DNA of 36,740 bases from NCBI GenBank assembly GCA_020847415.1, contig JADLBZ010000291.1, forward strand, positions 1 through 36,740, written 5' to 3'. The stretch is from Planctomycetota bacterium (GTDB lineage Bacteria; Planctomycetota; UBA8742; UBA2392). A program made the position numbers and the translations under genes. Below, one piece after another: positions 1 to 7,467 of the stretch (its first letter is position 1; each line of letters opens with the position of its first letter). The notes beneath the pieces were generated by a model. That model was not told the DNA's origin and did no database searches. It saw only the letters and a program-made list of their open reading frames with translations.

Positions 1-2
1 CC

Positions 3-911
3 ATGGCGCTTGACCTGCGGGTTAAGGTCGGGCCCCTCGAGCTCGCTTCGCCGTTACTGACCGCCAGCGGCTGCAGCGGCTACGGCGCCGAGCTGGACCG
101 CTACCAGGACCTGTCCGTCTTCGGCGCCCTAGTGGGCAAGAGCATCAGCCGTGAGCCCCGCCTGGGCAATGCCTACCCGCGCACCGCCGAAACCGCGGCG
201 GGCATGCTGAACGCCATCGGCCTGCAGAACGAGGGCTTTGAGAGCTTCGTGCGCACCACCCTGCCCAAGATGCGCGCCTTTGGCACCAAGGTGGTCGTCA
301 ACGTGGTAGGCCACGACTTTGACGAGTACGTGTGGCTGGTGGAGCGCTTTGACGCCGAGCAGGGTGTGGATGCCCTGGAGCTGAACCTGAGCTGCCCCAA
401 CGTGCAGGGCGGCATGCGCTTTGCCACCGACCCCGCCGAGTGCGAGAAGCTGGTGGCGGCCTGCCGGGCCAAAACCCGCCTGCCCATGATTGCCAAGCTC
501 TCGCCTAACGTGACCAGCATTGCCGAGATTGCCAAAGCCGCCGAAGCCGGCGGCGCCGACGCAGTAAGCGCCATCAACACCCTGGTGGGCATGGCGGTGG
601 ACTGGAAGCGCCGCAAGCCCCTGCTGGCCAACTACACGGGCGGGCTTTCCGGACCGGCGATCAAGCCTGTGGCCCTGCGCTGTGTGTGGCAGGTGGCCAA
701 GGCCGTGAAGATCCCCGTGGTGGCCATTGGCGGCATTACCAGCGCCGACGACGTTCTCGAGTTTCTGGTCGCGGGCGCAAGCGCCGTGCAGATCGGCACC
801 TGGCTGTTCGTTCAGCCGGACGCCGGGCGGCAGATCCACGCCGACCTTAAACAGCGCCTGCTGGACGCGGGCATCGCGCGGCTTGCGGACCTGGTGGGAA
901 CACTGGGGTAG
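3..911 (+). CDS. pyrD: Dihydroorotate dehydrogenase, class 1 (PyrD-like)
   Basis: This enzyme oxidises dihydroorotate to orotate in pyrimidine synthesis, as a cytosolic FMN protein with a TIM-barrel fold. The 302 residues match the class 1 length. The N-terminal PLLTASG segment (17-23), the GMLNAIGLQNEG region (67-78) and NLSCPN (128-133) are family signatures. Cys131 sits where class 1 enzymes have their catalytic base (class 2 uses Ser), and the C-terminal half carries the GGI and GTW phosphate-binding turns of FMN barrels. The pattern resembles class 1B, which normally works with a PyrK iron-sulfur subunit; no pyrK is visible, but the gene lies at the window edge and a partner may be just outside. 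The ATG at base 3 fits the family N-terminus, although upstream sequence is missing. A sigma70-like promoter for the next gene starts 9 bases after the stop, so guaB is probably a separate unit. Confidence 0.9.
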   Translation: MALDLRVKVGPLELASPLLTASGCSGYGAELDRYQDLSVFGALVGKSISREPRLGNAYPRTAETAAGMLNAIGLQNEGFESFVRTTLPKMRAFGTKVVVNVVGHDFDEYVWLVERFDAEQGVDALELNLSCPNVQGGMRFATDPAECEKLVAACRAKTRLPMIAKLSPNVTSIAEIAKAAEAGGADAVSAINTLVGMAVDWKRRKPLLANYTGGLSGPAIKPVALRCVWQVAKAVKIPVVAIGGITSADDVLEFLVAGASAVQIGTWLFVQPDAGRQIHADLKQRLLDAGIARLADLVGTLG

Positions 912-919
912 GCGTTTTC

Positions 920-947
920 TTGACGTAGGGCGCGACCGTTCTATATC
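920..947 (+). promoter_or_regulatory. Sigma70-like promoter for guaB
   Basis: TTGACG at 920-925 (five of six consensus bases) is followed after 16 bases by TATATC at 942-947. Transcription would start near 954 and give a leader of about 95 bases before the guaB ATG at 1049. This is a pattern match by eye in a short intergenic space. Confidence 0.5.
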
Positions 948-980
948 TGCGCCATGGAAGCACCCCTGCACATCCCCGCG

Positions 981-1007
981 CAGCCCCGCCCTGAACCGGC
1001 GGGGCTG
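981..1007 (+). promoter_or_regulatory. Perfect hairpin in the guaB leader
   Basis: A 10-bp perfect stem (981-990 with 998-1007, arm CAGCCCCGCC) encloses a 7-base loop, between the predicted promoter and the guaB ribosome site. The bases after it are not a real T-tract, so it is either a weak terminator or attenuator, or a structured leader. A GTG start codon at 1007 would sit inside the stem and is unlikely to be used. Confidence 0.45.
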
Positions 1008-1048
1008 TGTGCGTTTACGGATGCAACAGTGGAAAGGACAGACCGTCC

Positions 1049-2566
1049 ATGACCGAGCCCAACGGCTTCACCGCCGCGCAGCTGTTCGCCGCATCGCAGT
1101 CCGCCATCACCTACAACGACATCATCCTGATGCCCGGCACCATTGACTTCGGCCCCGCCGAAGTGGACCTGACCACCAGGCTGACCCGCGACATCACTTT
1201 GCGCCGGCCCCTGGTGTCCAGCCCCATGGACACCGTCACCGAGCATCGCATGGCCATTGCGCTCGCCCTGGCGGGCGGCATCGGCATCATCCACTACAAC
1301 TGCACCGTTGAAGAACAGGTGGCGCAGGTCAAGAAGGTGCGCCGCTTTGAAAACGGCTTCATCCTGGACCCCCTGGTGCTCAGCCCGGACCACACCATTG
1401 CCGACGTGGACCGCATCAAGGCCACCCACGGGTTCAGCGGCATCCCCATCACCGAAGACGGCACCCTCAAGGGCAAACTGGCCGGCATCGTCACCAACCG
1501 CGACATTGACTTCGAGACCGACCGCACCCGCAAGCTGCGCGAGGTCATGACCACCGAGCTGGTCACCGCGCGCAAGGGCATTACCCTGAATGAGGCCAAC
1601 GAAATCCTGCGCCACAGCAAGAAGGGCAAGCTCCCCCTGGTGGACGAGAAGGGCCGGCTGGTGGCCCTGACCAGCCGCCGCGACCTGCGCAAGAACCGCG
1701 ACTTCCCCGACGCCACCAAGGACGCCGGCAAGCAACTCATGGTGGGTGCCGCCATCAGCACCAAGAACGAGGACCGCGACCGGCTGGACGCGCTGGTGGA
1801 GGCCGGGGTCAGCGTGGTCGTCATTGATGCCGCCCAGGGCGACAGCGTCTACCAGCACGAGATGATCCGCTACATCAAGAAGAAGCACCCGGCCCTGCAG
1901 GTGATCGGCGGCAACGTGGTCACGCCGCGCCAGGCCGAGAACCTGATCAAGGCCGGGGCCGACGGCCTGCGCATCGGCATGGGCCCGGGCAGCATCTGCA
2001 CCACGCAGGAAGTCATGGCGGTGGGGCGCGGCCAGGGGACCGCCGTCTATTACACCGCCCAGGCAGCCCGCAAGCATGGCGTGCCGGTGATTGCCGACGG
2101 CGGCATCAGCGTCATCGGCCACATCGTGAAGGCGCTGGCGCTGGGTGCCGGGGCCGTGATGTGCGGCAGCCTGTTTGCCGGCACCGACGAAAGCCCCGGC
2201 GAGTACGTCTATCGCGACGGCGTGCGCCTCAAGGTGTACCGCGGCATGGCCAGCCTGGAGGCCATGAAGGCGGGCGGCGGCAAGCGCTACTTCACGGAGA
2301 GCAAGGACATCAAGGTGGCCCAGGGCGTCTCGGGCTATGTGCAGGACCGCGGCACCATGTTTGACCTGGTGGCCTACCTCACCCAGGGGTTGCGTCTGGC
2401 CCTGCAGGACCTGGGCGTGCGCAGCGTGGCTGCCCTGCACAAGTCCCTGGAGAGCGGCGACCTGCGCATGGAGCTGCGCAGCGCCTCGGCCCAGCGCGAG
2501 GGCGGCGTGCACGACCTGTACGCCTACACGCAGCCGGATTCGCTGTCCAACTCGCGCAACGGGTAA
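1049..2566 (+). CDS. guaB: Inosine-5'-monophosphate dehydrogenase, eukaryotic-like type
   Basis: IMPDH converts IMP to XMP with NAD+, the committed step of GTP synthesis. The 505 residues contain the split TIM barrel with two CBS domains inserted (about 104-221). The catalytic loop is [11 protein letters not shown] with the thioimidate Cys at 317, and the flap region carries KRYFTES. The chosen ATG has AAAGGA 10 bases upstream; an in-frame GTG at 1007 lies in the leader hairpin. The unusual point is subtype. The segments [44 protein letters not shown] and [10 protein letters not shown] follow the animal/fungal IMPDH pattern closely, where common bacterial enzymes have the VPEGIEGRV type of flap. 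This comparison is from memory of the human sequence, not an alignment. The function call is very secure; the origin is inference. Confidence 0.96.
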   Translation: MTEPNGFTAAQLFAASQSAITYNDIILMPGTIDFGPAEVDLTTRLTRDITLRRPLVSSPMDTVTEHRMAIALALAGGIGIIHYNCTVEEQVAQVKKVRRFENGFILDPLVLSPDHTIADVDRIKATHGFSGIPITEDGTLKGKLAGIVTNRDIDFETDRTRKLREVMTTELVTARKGITLNEANEILRHSKKGKLPLVDEKGRLVALTSRRDLRKNRDFPDATKDAGKQLMVGAAISTKNEDRDRLDALVEAGVSVVVIDAAQGDSVYQHEMIRYIKKKHPALQVIGGNVVTPRQAENLIKAGADGLRIGMGPGSICTTQEVMAVGRGQGTAVYYTAQAARKHGVPVIADGGISVIGHIVKALALGAGAVMCGSLFAGTDESPGEYVYRDGVRLKVYRGMASLEAMKAGGGKRYFTESKDIKVAQGVSGYVQDRGTMFDLVAYLTQGLRLALQDLGVRSVAALHKSLESGDLRMELRSASAQREGGVHDLYAYTQPDSLSNSRNG

Positions 2567-2578
2567 ACGGCTATCCGG

Positions 2579-2902
2579 CTACTTGGGGGGCAGGGTGGCA
2601 TTGAACTTGAGGGCCAACGCCACCCAGGCCTTCAGCGCCGCGCCGGTGGCGCCCCGGCCGGTCACATACACCATGCCCTTCATGGGCTTGCCGTTGAAGT
2701 CCATGGGGGCCGTGCAGGGTCGCTTCAGTGCGCCCTCATGGGCCTCGGGGCCGACCCGCACCATCAGCTTCTCGCCGATGATGCCGCAGGCCATGTGGCC
2801 CCGCACCATCAGGGCAAGGCCGCCGAACATGTGCTTTTCCGTTGCCGCGACATCCTTCAGGGCGCGTCGCAAGCGCAGCGCCAGCTTCTCGTCGTAGGCC
2901 AT
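2579..2902 (-). CDS. TfoX N-terminal domain protein
   Basis: This is a small (107 residue) cytosolic protein with the TfoX N-terminal fold. The diagnostic features are an N-terminal amphipathic helix (LALRLRRALKDV), then the KHMFGGLALMVRGHMACG segment, then a strand-rich middle with GEKLMVRVG, and a final KAWVALALKFN helix. TfoX is known as a competence regulator in gammaproteobacteria, but stand-alone TfoX-N proteins are widespread and their function is not established, so no role in competence is claimed. The ATG at 2902 gives the usual family length; longer in-frame starts would add a low-complexity tail with no family character. No clear Shine-Dalgarno sequence precedes it. It is convergent with guaB, with only 12 bases between the two stop codons. 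Confidence 0.8.
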   Translation of the reverse strand: MAYDEKLALRLRRALKDVAATEKHMFGGLALMVRGHMACGIIGEKLMVRVGPEAHEGALKRPCTAPMDFNGKPMKGMVYVTGRGATGAALKAWVALALKFNATLPPK

Positions 2903-3018
2903 GGGCACAGTCTGCCACGGCTGTCGCGATGATGGAGGCCCGGACACCCGTTTACGGTCACGCGCCGGCAGCACGGGCCGAGCGGCTTCACGCCGCGAGC
3001 CGCCCAGTTGCTTTCCGT

Positions 3019-3062
3019 TGAAGAAGGCCCCTGTGGCGACTTCTTCAGCCGCCTGCTAGAAA
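3019..3062 (+). promoter_or_regulatory. Putative lpdA promoter with an inverted repeat
   Basis: An extended -10 element (TGCTAGAAA, 3054-3062) lies 28 bases before the lpdA ATG. An 8-bp perfect inverted repeat, TGAAGAAG (3019-3026) and CTTCTTCA (3040-3047), straddles the -35 position, which is itself poor (TGGCGA, 3034-3039). The repeat could be an operator or just a leader hairpin. Confidence 0.3.
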
Positions 3063-3089
3063 ACCGGCGCTCTGTTCAAGGAACCTGTC

Positions 3090-4529
3090 ATGGCCACCCA
3101 CACCTTTGATGTCTGTGTCATCGGCAGCGGCCCCGGCGGCTATGTGGCTGCCATCCGCGCGGCCCAGCTCGGCCTCAAGACCTGCTGCGTCGAGGACAAG
3201 CACTTCGGCGGCATTTGCCTGAACTGGGGCTGTATCCCCACCAAGGCCCTGCTGAAAAGCGCCGAGGTGTTCCACACCATCCAGCACAAGGCCAAGACCT
3301 TCGGCATCGCCGTCGAGAAGGCCAACGCCGACATGGCGGCCGTGGTCAAACGCAGCCGTGACATCTCGGGCCAGCTCAACAAGGGCATCCAGTTCCTGTT
3401 CAAGAAGCACGGCGTCTCGCAGTTCTCGGGGCGCGGCCGTATTGCCGGCAAGGGCGTGGTCGAGGTGACCGAGCCCAACAACCCCGAGAACAAGCCGGAT
3501 CGCCCCAACAGCCACGGCAAAGTGGTGGAGACCATCAACGCCAAGCACATCATCGTGGCCACCGGGGCGCGCCCCCGGCGCTTCCCCAACATGCCCGTAG
3601 ACGGCAAGCGCATCATCGGCCACCACGAGGCCCTGGTGCTGGCGGAGCGCCCCAAGAAGGTGGTAGTGATCGGCGCCGGCGCCATCGGCGTCGAATTCAG
3701 CTACTACTTCCATGCGTTCGGCGCCGAGGTGACGCTGATCGAGCTCATGGACCGCATCGTGCCCGTGGAGGACGACGACAGCAGCCGCGAGCTGGAGAAG
3801 GCCTACAAGAAGCTGGGCATCAGCGTGCAGACGGAGTCCAAGGTCGAGAACGTCTCGGCCACCGCGTCCGGCGTGAAGGTCGTCTACGAGCGCAAGGGCA
3901 AGAAGACCGAGCTGGAGGTTGACTACTGCCTCGTGGCGGTGGGCATCCAGGGCAACGTGGAGGACCTGGGCCTGGAGGCCGCGGGCGTCAAGGTTGAGCG
4001 CGGTTTCATCCCCGTGGACGGCTACGGCCGCACCAACGTCGCCGGCATCTACGCCATCGGCGACGTGGCGGGCCAGCCGGCCCTGGCCCACAAGGCCAGC
4101 CACGAGGGTCTAGCATGCGTCGAGAAGATCGCCGGGCATGACGTGAAGCCCTTCAGCAAGGACATCATTCCCGGCTGCACCTACAGCCAGCCGCAAGTGG
4201 CCAGCGTGGGCAAGACCGAGCGCGCCCTGAAGGAAGCGGGCATCGAGTACAAGGTGGGCAAGTTCCCGTTCAAGTCGCTGGGCAAGGCCATGGCCATGGG
4301 CGACAACGACGGCTTCGTGAAGCTGCTGTTTGACAAGAAGTACGGGCAGCTCCTGGGTGCGCACATTGTGCATGGCGAAGCCACCGAGCTGATCAGCGAG
4401 CTGGTGCTGGGCATGGACGTGGAGGCGGTCAGCAAGACGCTGATCCATGCCGTGCACCCGCACCCCACGCTCTCGGAGGCGGTGATGGAGGCCGCCGCCC
4501 TGGCCGAGGGCGAGTGCGTGCACATGTAG
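3090..4529 (+). CDS. lpdA: Dihydrolipoamide dehydrogenase (E3)
   Basis: This flavoprotein reoxidises dihydrolipoamide on 2-oxoacid dehydrogenase complexes or the glycine cleavage system and passes electrons to NAD+. The 479 residues are full length. It has an FAD-binding GSGPGG (12-17), the redox disulfide motif GGICLNWGCIPTK (Cys43 and Cys48), an NAD-binding VVIGAGAIGVEF segment, the second FAD motif ending in YAIGDVAG, and a C-terminal dimer domain with HPHPTLSE, supplying catalytic His458 and Glu463. The start is supported by AAGGA seven bases upstream. No E1 or E2 subunit genes are adjacent, so it probably serves complexes encoded elsewhere. Other class I disulfide reductases (mercuric or glutathione reductase) are excluded by the HPT-x-x-E signature and overall similarity. 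Confidence 0.96.
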   Translation: MATHTFDVCVIGSGPGGYVAAIRAAQLGLKTCCVEDKHFGGICLNWGCIPTKALLKSAEVFHTIQHKAKTFGIAVEKANADMAAVVKRSRDISGQLNKGIQFLFKKHGVSQFSGRGRIAGKGVVEVTEPNNPENKPDRPNSHGKVVETINAKHIIVATGARPRRFPNMPVDGKRIIGHHEALVLAERPKKVVVIGAGAIGVEFSYYFHAFGAEVTLIELMDRIVPVEDDDSSRELEKAYKKLGISVQTESKVENVSATASGVKVVYERKGKKTELEVDYCLVAVGIQGNVEDLGLEAAGVKVERGFIPVDGYGRTNVAGIYAIGDVAGQPALAHKASHEGLACVEKIAGHDVKPFSKDIIPGCTYSQPQVASVGKTERALKEAGIEYKVGKFPFKSLGKAMAMGDNDGFVKLLFDKKYGQLLGAHIVHGEATELISELVLGMDVEAVSKTLIHAVHPHPTLSEAVMEAAALAEGECVHM

Positions 4530-4562
4530 CTTGCGCTCCCCATGGAACTGCAGGAGCGCCGG

Positions 4563-4591
4563 TTGACAGTAAACGTCGCTGTGCCCAGACT
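4563..4591 (+). promoter_or_regulatory. Possible promoter of the three-gene island
   Basis: A perfect TTGACA (4563-4568) is followed after 17 bases by a weak CAGACT (4586-4591). It lies in the 95-base gap after lpdA and would drive the island separately. The weak -10 keeps confidence low. Confidence 0.3.
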
Positions 4592-4624
4592 GAAAGCGGC
4601 GGAGAGCGGAAGGTGTGCGACAGC

Positions 4625-5458
4625 ATGGCAAGAGCCAAGCCTAGGAAGACCAACCGCGACTTGCCCGACTACAAGAACCCGCCGGTGGTTGAAGTGGTCT
4701 GCGGTGTCTCGTTTGATCGCCTTCGGAAATTCTTGGTCCACCACGTTGGTCTTCTTTGGTCGCAGCTTGCTCAAGACTTCACTGAAATTGGCGAGCAACC
4801 AAATCTGCCCCGCATCTTCGAGGGGTTCGATAATGAACCGCGCGTCAACGTCGAGTTGATGCAAATTCAGGATTGGCCCCGCGCACAGTTCGCTCAGCCA
4901 AACGGCGGCGACATCATCCAGGTTCAGCGCGACCGGTTCCTGTACAACTGGCGCAAGCGAGCTAGCGAGGCCTACCCTCGCTACGAAGCCGTCTTCGGCC
5001 GCTTCTGGGCAAAGCTCAATCAGTTCAGCGCACTCATGGACCAGGCACAGATTGGGCCTGTGGCTCCTGTTCAGTTTGAACTGACCTACCTGAATCAAAT
5101 CCTTGAGGGTGAGGGGTGGACGGACTGGGGGCAAATCGGGCGCATGTTCGTGGATGCGCCGTCAGTCAAGGATGGAGCGAAGCTGCTGTATAGCACCCAC
5201 GGTATCAACTGGCTTTCTACCTACGATTTGCCGGAAAAAAGCGGGCGTCTCTATGCCCACCTGCGGTCTGCCACTCGCACCTTGGACAAGAAACCTCTAC
5301 TTTCATTGGAGATGACCGTAAGAGGAATGCCGAAAGACACTTCGGACGCCACCGTGAAGGAGTGGTTCGATATCGCCCATAAGTGGATTGTTCAGGGGTT
5401 TTACGAACTAACTTCGGATAAGATGCAAACGGGCGTGTGGAAGAGGGTGAACCCATGA
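4625..5458 (+). CDS. TIGR04255 family protein
   Basis: This is a 277-residue soluble protein whose beginning, with NPPVVEVVCGVSF near residues 19-31, matches the hallmark start of the sporadically distributed TIGR04255 family. The middle has FELTYLNQI (a conserved QFELTYLN-type segment), and the end resembles that family's long beta-rich tail (KPLLSLEMTVRG, then WFDIAHKWIVQGFYELTS). No function is established for the family, and I see no catalytic motif, signal peptide or membrane segment. The ATG at 4625 follows a GGAAGG about 11 bases upstream; an earlier in-frame start at 4514 lies inside lpdA. It is the first gene of a three-gene set, its stop overlapping the next start as ATGA. G+C is visibly lower than in lpdA (4741-4800: 31 of 60; 4021-4080: 45 of 60), which suggests acquisition by transfer. 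Confidence 0.7.
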   Translation: MARAKPRKTNRDLPDYKNPPVVEVVCGVSFDRLRKFLVHHVGLLWSQLAQDFTEIGEQPNLPRIFEGFDNEPRVNVELMQIQDWPRAQFAQPNGGDIIQVQRDRFLYNWRKRASEAYPRYEAVFGRFWAKLNQFSALMDQAQIGPVAPVQFELTYLNQILEGEGWTDWGQIGRMFVDAPSVKDGAKLLYSTHGINWLSTYDLPEKSGRLYAHLRSATRTLDKKPLLSLEMTVRGMPKDTSDATVKEWFDIAHKWIVQGFYELTSDKMQTGVWKRVNP

Positions 5459-6078
5459 ACCCTGCCACCAACGTAATTGAAAGACCGAGAAATCGGCTTG
5501 CCGGTTCGGCGGGGTACTATTTTGGCACCGCCGACGATTTCGACGATGTCAGTGCGACGCAAGTGGTCAAGCACGCCAATGGCGGACTAAGCCTGTCGCG
5601 CGCATCCTCGACAGTTGCAACTCCTTCCGGTCAGTACGTGTTCGTGCGTGCGATAACCACCGACTTGATGAAGAAGTTTCAGGAGGGCGCGCAAATCATC
5701 CTGCGCGTGTTTGCCAACGAAGGCCGCCTGTCAACCCAAGCCGCAGACGCGCTTGAACAGGCGGTGAGGCATGGCGACGACTGGAAGGCTGTCCCCAACG
5801 CAAAGGCTCAAGCAAATGCTCGGCGCTTGCTTTCGGCAACGGAAGCGAAGGGCTTGGCGGCCGTGCGAATCGCCCGCGCCCAGGACCACGGCATCGGCAT
5901 CACGTTCGCTCAGCGCGACCGTCGCGCATACGTCGAGTGTTTGAACGATGGGACCATGTGGGCAAGCCTGCTAGGCGCTGCGCCGCTACCAACCGTCTTC
6001 GAGTTAGAGGAGAATGGCGTTGACTTCGCTACTTTCACCAGGCGAATCCGAGCGCACCTATTCCCCCGAACTCTCTGA
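5455..6078 (+). CDS. Hypothetical protein, second gene of the TIGR04255 island
   Basis: I do not recognise this 207-residue soluble protein. It starts at an ATG overlapping the previous stop by four bases (ATGA), with AGAGGG about 8 bases upstream; an in-frame start at 5437 is less well placed. The N-terminal part has a degenerate acidic patch (FGTADDFDDVSA). The middle is probably helical and alanine-rich (about residues 85-140). The end has a beta-type stretch with GIGITFAQRDRRAYVEC. There is no signal peptide, membrane helix or recognised catalytic motif. The end overlaps the next gene by 65 bases. The arrangement makes it a likely partner of the TIGR04255 protein. Confidence 0.7.
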   Translation: MNPATNVIERPRNRLAGSAGYYFGTADDFDDVSATQVVKHANGGLSLSRASSTVATPSGQYVFVRAITTDLMKKFQEGAQIILRVFANEGRLSTQAADALEQAVRHGDDWKAVPNAKAQANARRLLSATEAKGLAAVRIARAQDHGIGITFAQRDRRAYVECLNDGTMWASLLGAAPLPTVFELEENGVDFATFTRRIRAHLFPRTL

Positions 6079-6631
6079 CGCTGATTTCATCCTCAGTGCC
6101 ATTGAACGTCTGAAGCATCGAAACCGGACCATCAACCCGAACTTCGACGCCGAAGAGTGGCTGTTTGCGGCCTTCAAGCGGTTTGGCGAACAAGGTGGAG
6201 GTCGCATTGGCGTGTACATGGATGACCTTACGTACCAAGGGACGAGTTACCCGTATCCTGGATCAGATGGCATGTCCCTGAATCGCGCCAAATTCAGCTT
6301 GGCTTCAGATGTTCTCGTTTCAACGGCAAGTGACGTTCTGCGATGTGTGGCAGGCATACAGGCCCAGGATCTGCCGAAGGACTTCAGGCCGCTCTCGGAT
6401 CCCACCGGCAGTGTGTGGTCGCTGAAGCCAAAGCACAAACCCACGGCGATGACCAAACGCAAGAAGGACGGCGTTGAGCTTCCGGAGAACTTTGCCCATA
6501 GCATCCTGATGCACCATGTTGACGATAGGGAGAAGCCGGGAAGCAAAGTAAAGAACAAAGAGGTGTTGCGGACCTTCAAGACCGCCTTGGCGCACGCATT
6601 CATCCCCATCGTTCAGAAAGCGGCTACATAG
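6014..6631 (+). CDS. Hypothetical protein, third gene of the TIGR04255 island
   Basis: This is an unrecognised 205-residue soluble protein. The ATG is preceded by AGAGGAG, though with only 3 bases after the GAGG core. It begins 65 bases before the end of the previous gene in another frame, which implies coupled translation. The first half contains LSDADFILSAIERLKHRN, a helical stretch that could be a binding surface; the second half has a lysine-rich segment (KPKHKPTAMTKRKKDG) that could contact nucleic acid, although this is speculation. No enzyme motif, signal peptide or membrane segment is visible. A nested inverted repeat follows 16 bases after the stop and may end the transcript. Confidence 0.65.
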   Translation: MALTSLLSPGESERTYSPELSDADFILSAIERLKHRNRTINPNFDAEEWLFAAFKRFGEQGGGRIGVYMDDLTYQGTSYPYPGSDGMSLNRAKFSLASDVLVSTASDVLRCVAGIQAQDLPKDFRPLSDPTGSVWSLKPKHKPTAMTKRKKDGVELPENFAHSILMHHVDDREKPGSKVKNKEVLRTFKTALAHAFIPIVQKAAT

Positions 6632-6647
6632 AACACAGACAGGCGCT

Positions 6648-6688
6648 AACGCGGAGAGGTCGACAAACGATTCGACCCTTTGGGCGTT
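6648..6688 (+). terminator. Nested inverted repeat after the TIGR04255 island
   Basis: An inner stem GGTCGA (6658-6663) pairs with TCGACC (6672-6677) around an 8-base loop. An outer stem AACGC (6648-6652) pairs with GCGTT (6684-6688). A short TTT follows the inner stem. It is most simply a weak terminator for the island; it does not match integron attC core sites. Confidence 0.35.
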
Positions 6689-6837
6689 CGTCAGTAGTCT
6701 CGCCAGTCACATGCCCGCCGCTTTTGCTGGTGTGCTCCAACCTCGGCGGCGGTTTGTAGGCTTCGCCCCGGCAGGCCGGGCGCTATCATCCTGCCCGGAG
6801 GCCCGCTATCGCCCGCGCACTGCACAACCGCGCCCTG

Positions 6838-7464
6838 TTGCAGCACTCGGCCCTGGACCGCATCGAGCAGGCGGTCGCCGCCGCCGAGCGCAACACTTCG
6901 TGCGAGTACATCGTCATCCTGGCGCCGGCCTCCAGCCGTTACGAAGGCCGGGCGCTGAAGGCCGCCGCTGCTGTGGGCGGCCTCGTTTTCGTGGCACAGG
7001 ACCTGTTGCACTGGCTGTGGCTGGGTGCTCTGGCCGACGGGCTGTTCTTGCTGATTGAGGCGCTGGTGGTGGCGGCGCTGGCGTTGCTGGCGCTGCGGCG
7101 CGTGCCGGCATTGCGGCGCATGCTGCTGCCCCGCTGGCTGATGCGCGACGCCGTGGACATGACCTCCGCTGCCTTGTTCACCAAGGAGAACGTCAGCCTC
7201 ACCCGCGAGCGCAACGGCTGCCTGTTGTTTGTAAGCGTGCTGGAGGGCGAGGCGCGCGTGATGCCCGATATCGGCATGGAGCGCGCCCTGGACGGCGCCC
7301 GGCTGGGCGAGATCCGCGCCGGGCTGGCCAACGCCGCCGGAGACCCCGTGGAGGCCCTCTGCGCCGCCCTGCAGCGCTTGGGCGAGTGTTGTCGCGAGAA
7401 GTTTCCCCGTGCCGCAGATGACGTGAACGAGCTGCCTGACCGTCCCCAGATCTGGTTGCCCTGA
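6838..7464 (+). CDS. TPM-domain membrane protein
   Basis: This membrane protein is of the TPM (PF04536) family, related to the TPM part of YgcG-like proteins; TPM domains have been linked to photosystem repair in plants, and bacterial roles are unsettled. The first part has SALDRIEQAVAAAERNTSCEY, a typical TPM beginning. The domain is split by a hydrophobic stretch (about residues 42-88, two membrane helices) before the second half with FTKENVSLTRERNG and a closing GLANAAGDPVEALCAALQRLGE. The start is uncertain. No ATG or GTG follows the in-frame stop at 6757-6759. The listed TTG has no ribosome site, whereas a good GGAGG (6797-6801) stands 6 bases before an ATC at 6808, with CTG codons at 6820 and 6835. 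The next gene starts 4 bases later, so the two are co-expressed. Confidence 0.8.
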   Translation: MQHSALDRIEQAVAAAERNTSCEYIVILAPASSRYEGRALKAAAAVGGLVFVAQDLLHWLWLGALADGLFLLIEALVVAALALLALRRVPALRRMLLPRWLMRDAVDMTSAALFTKENVSLTRERNGCLLFVSVLEGEARVMPDIGMERALDGARLGEIRAGLANAAGDPVEALCAALQRLGECCREKFPRAADDVNELPDRPQIWLP

Positions 7465-7467
7465 CCC

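Noticed and set aside
941-2512. Long minus-strand open frame opposite guaB
   Set aside because: It is a His/Leu/Ala/Gly-rich shadow of the GC-biased codon positions of guaB, with no family character.
4542-4859. Alternative plus-strand frame overlapping the TIGR04255 gene start
   Set aside because: It lacks family character and overlaps the recognised gene in another frame.
6638-6690. Integron attC site after the low-GC island
   Set aside because: The nested palindrome superficially resembles one, but the core sites (RYYYAAC and GTTRRRY) do not match, and the island has three coupled genes rather than single cassettes.
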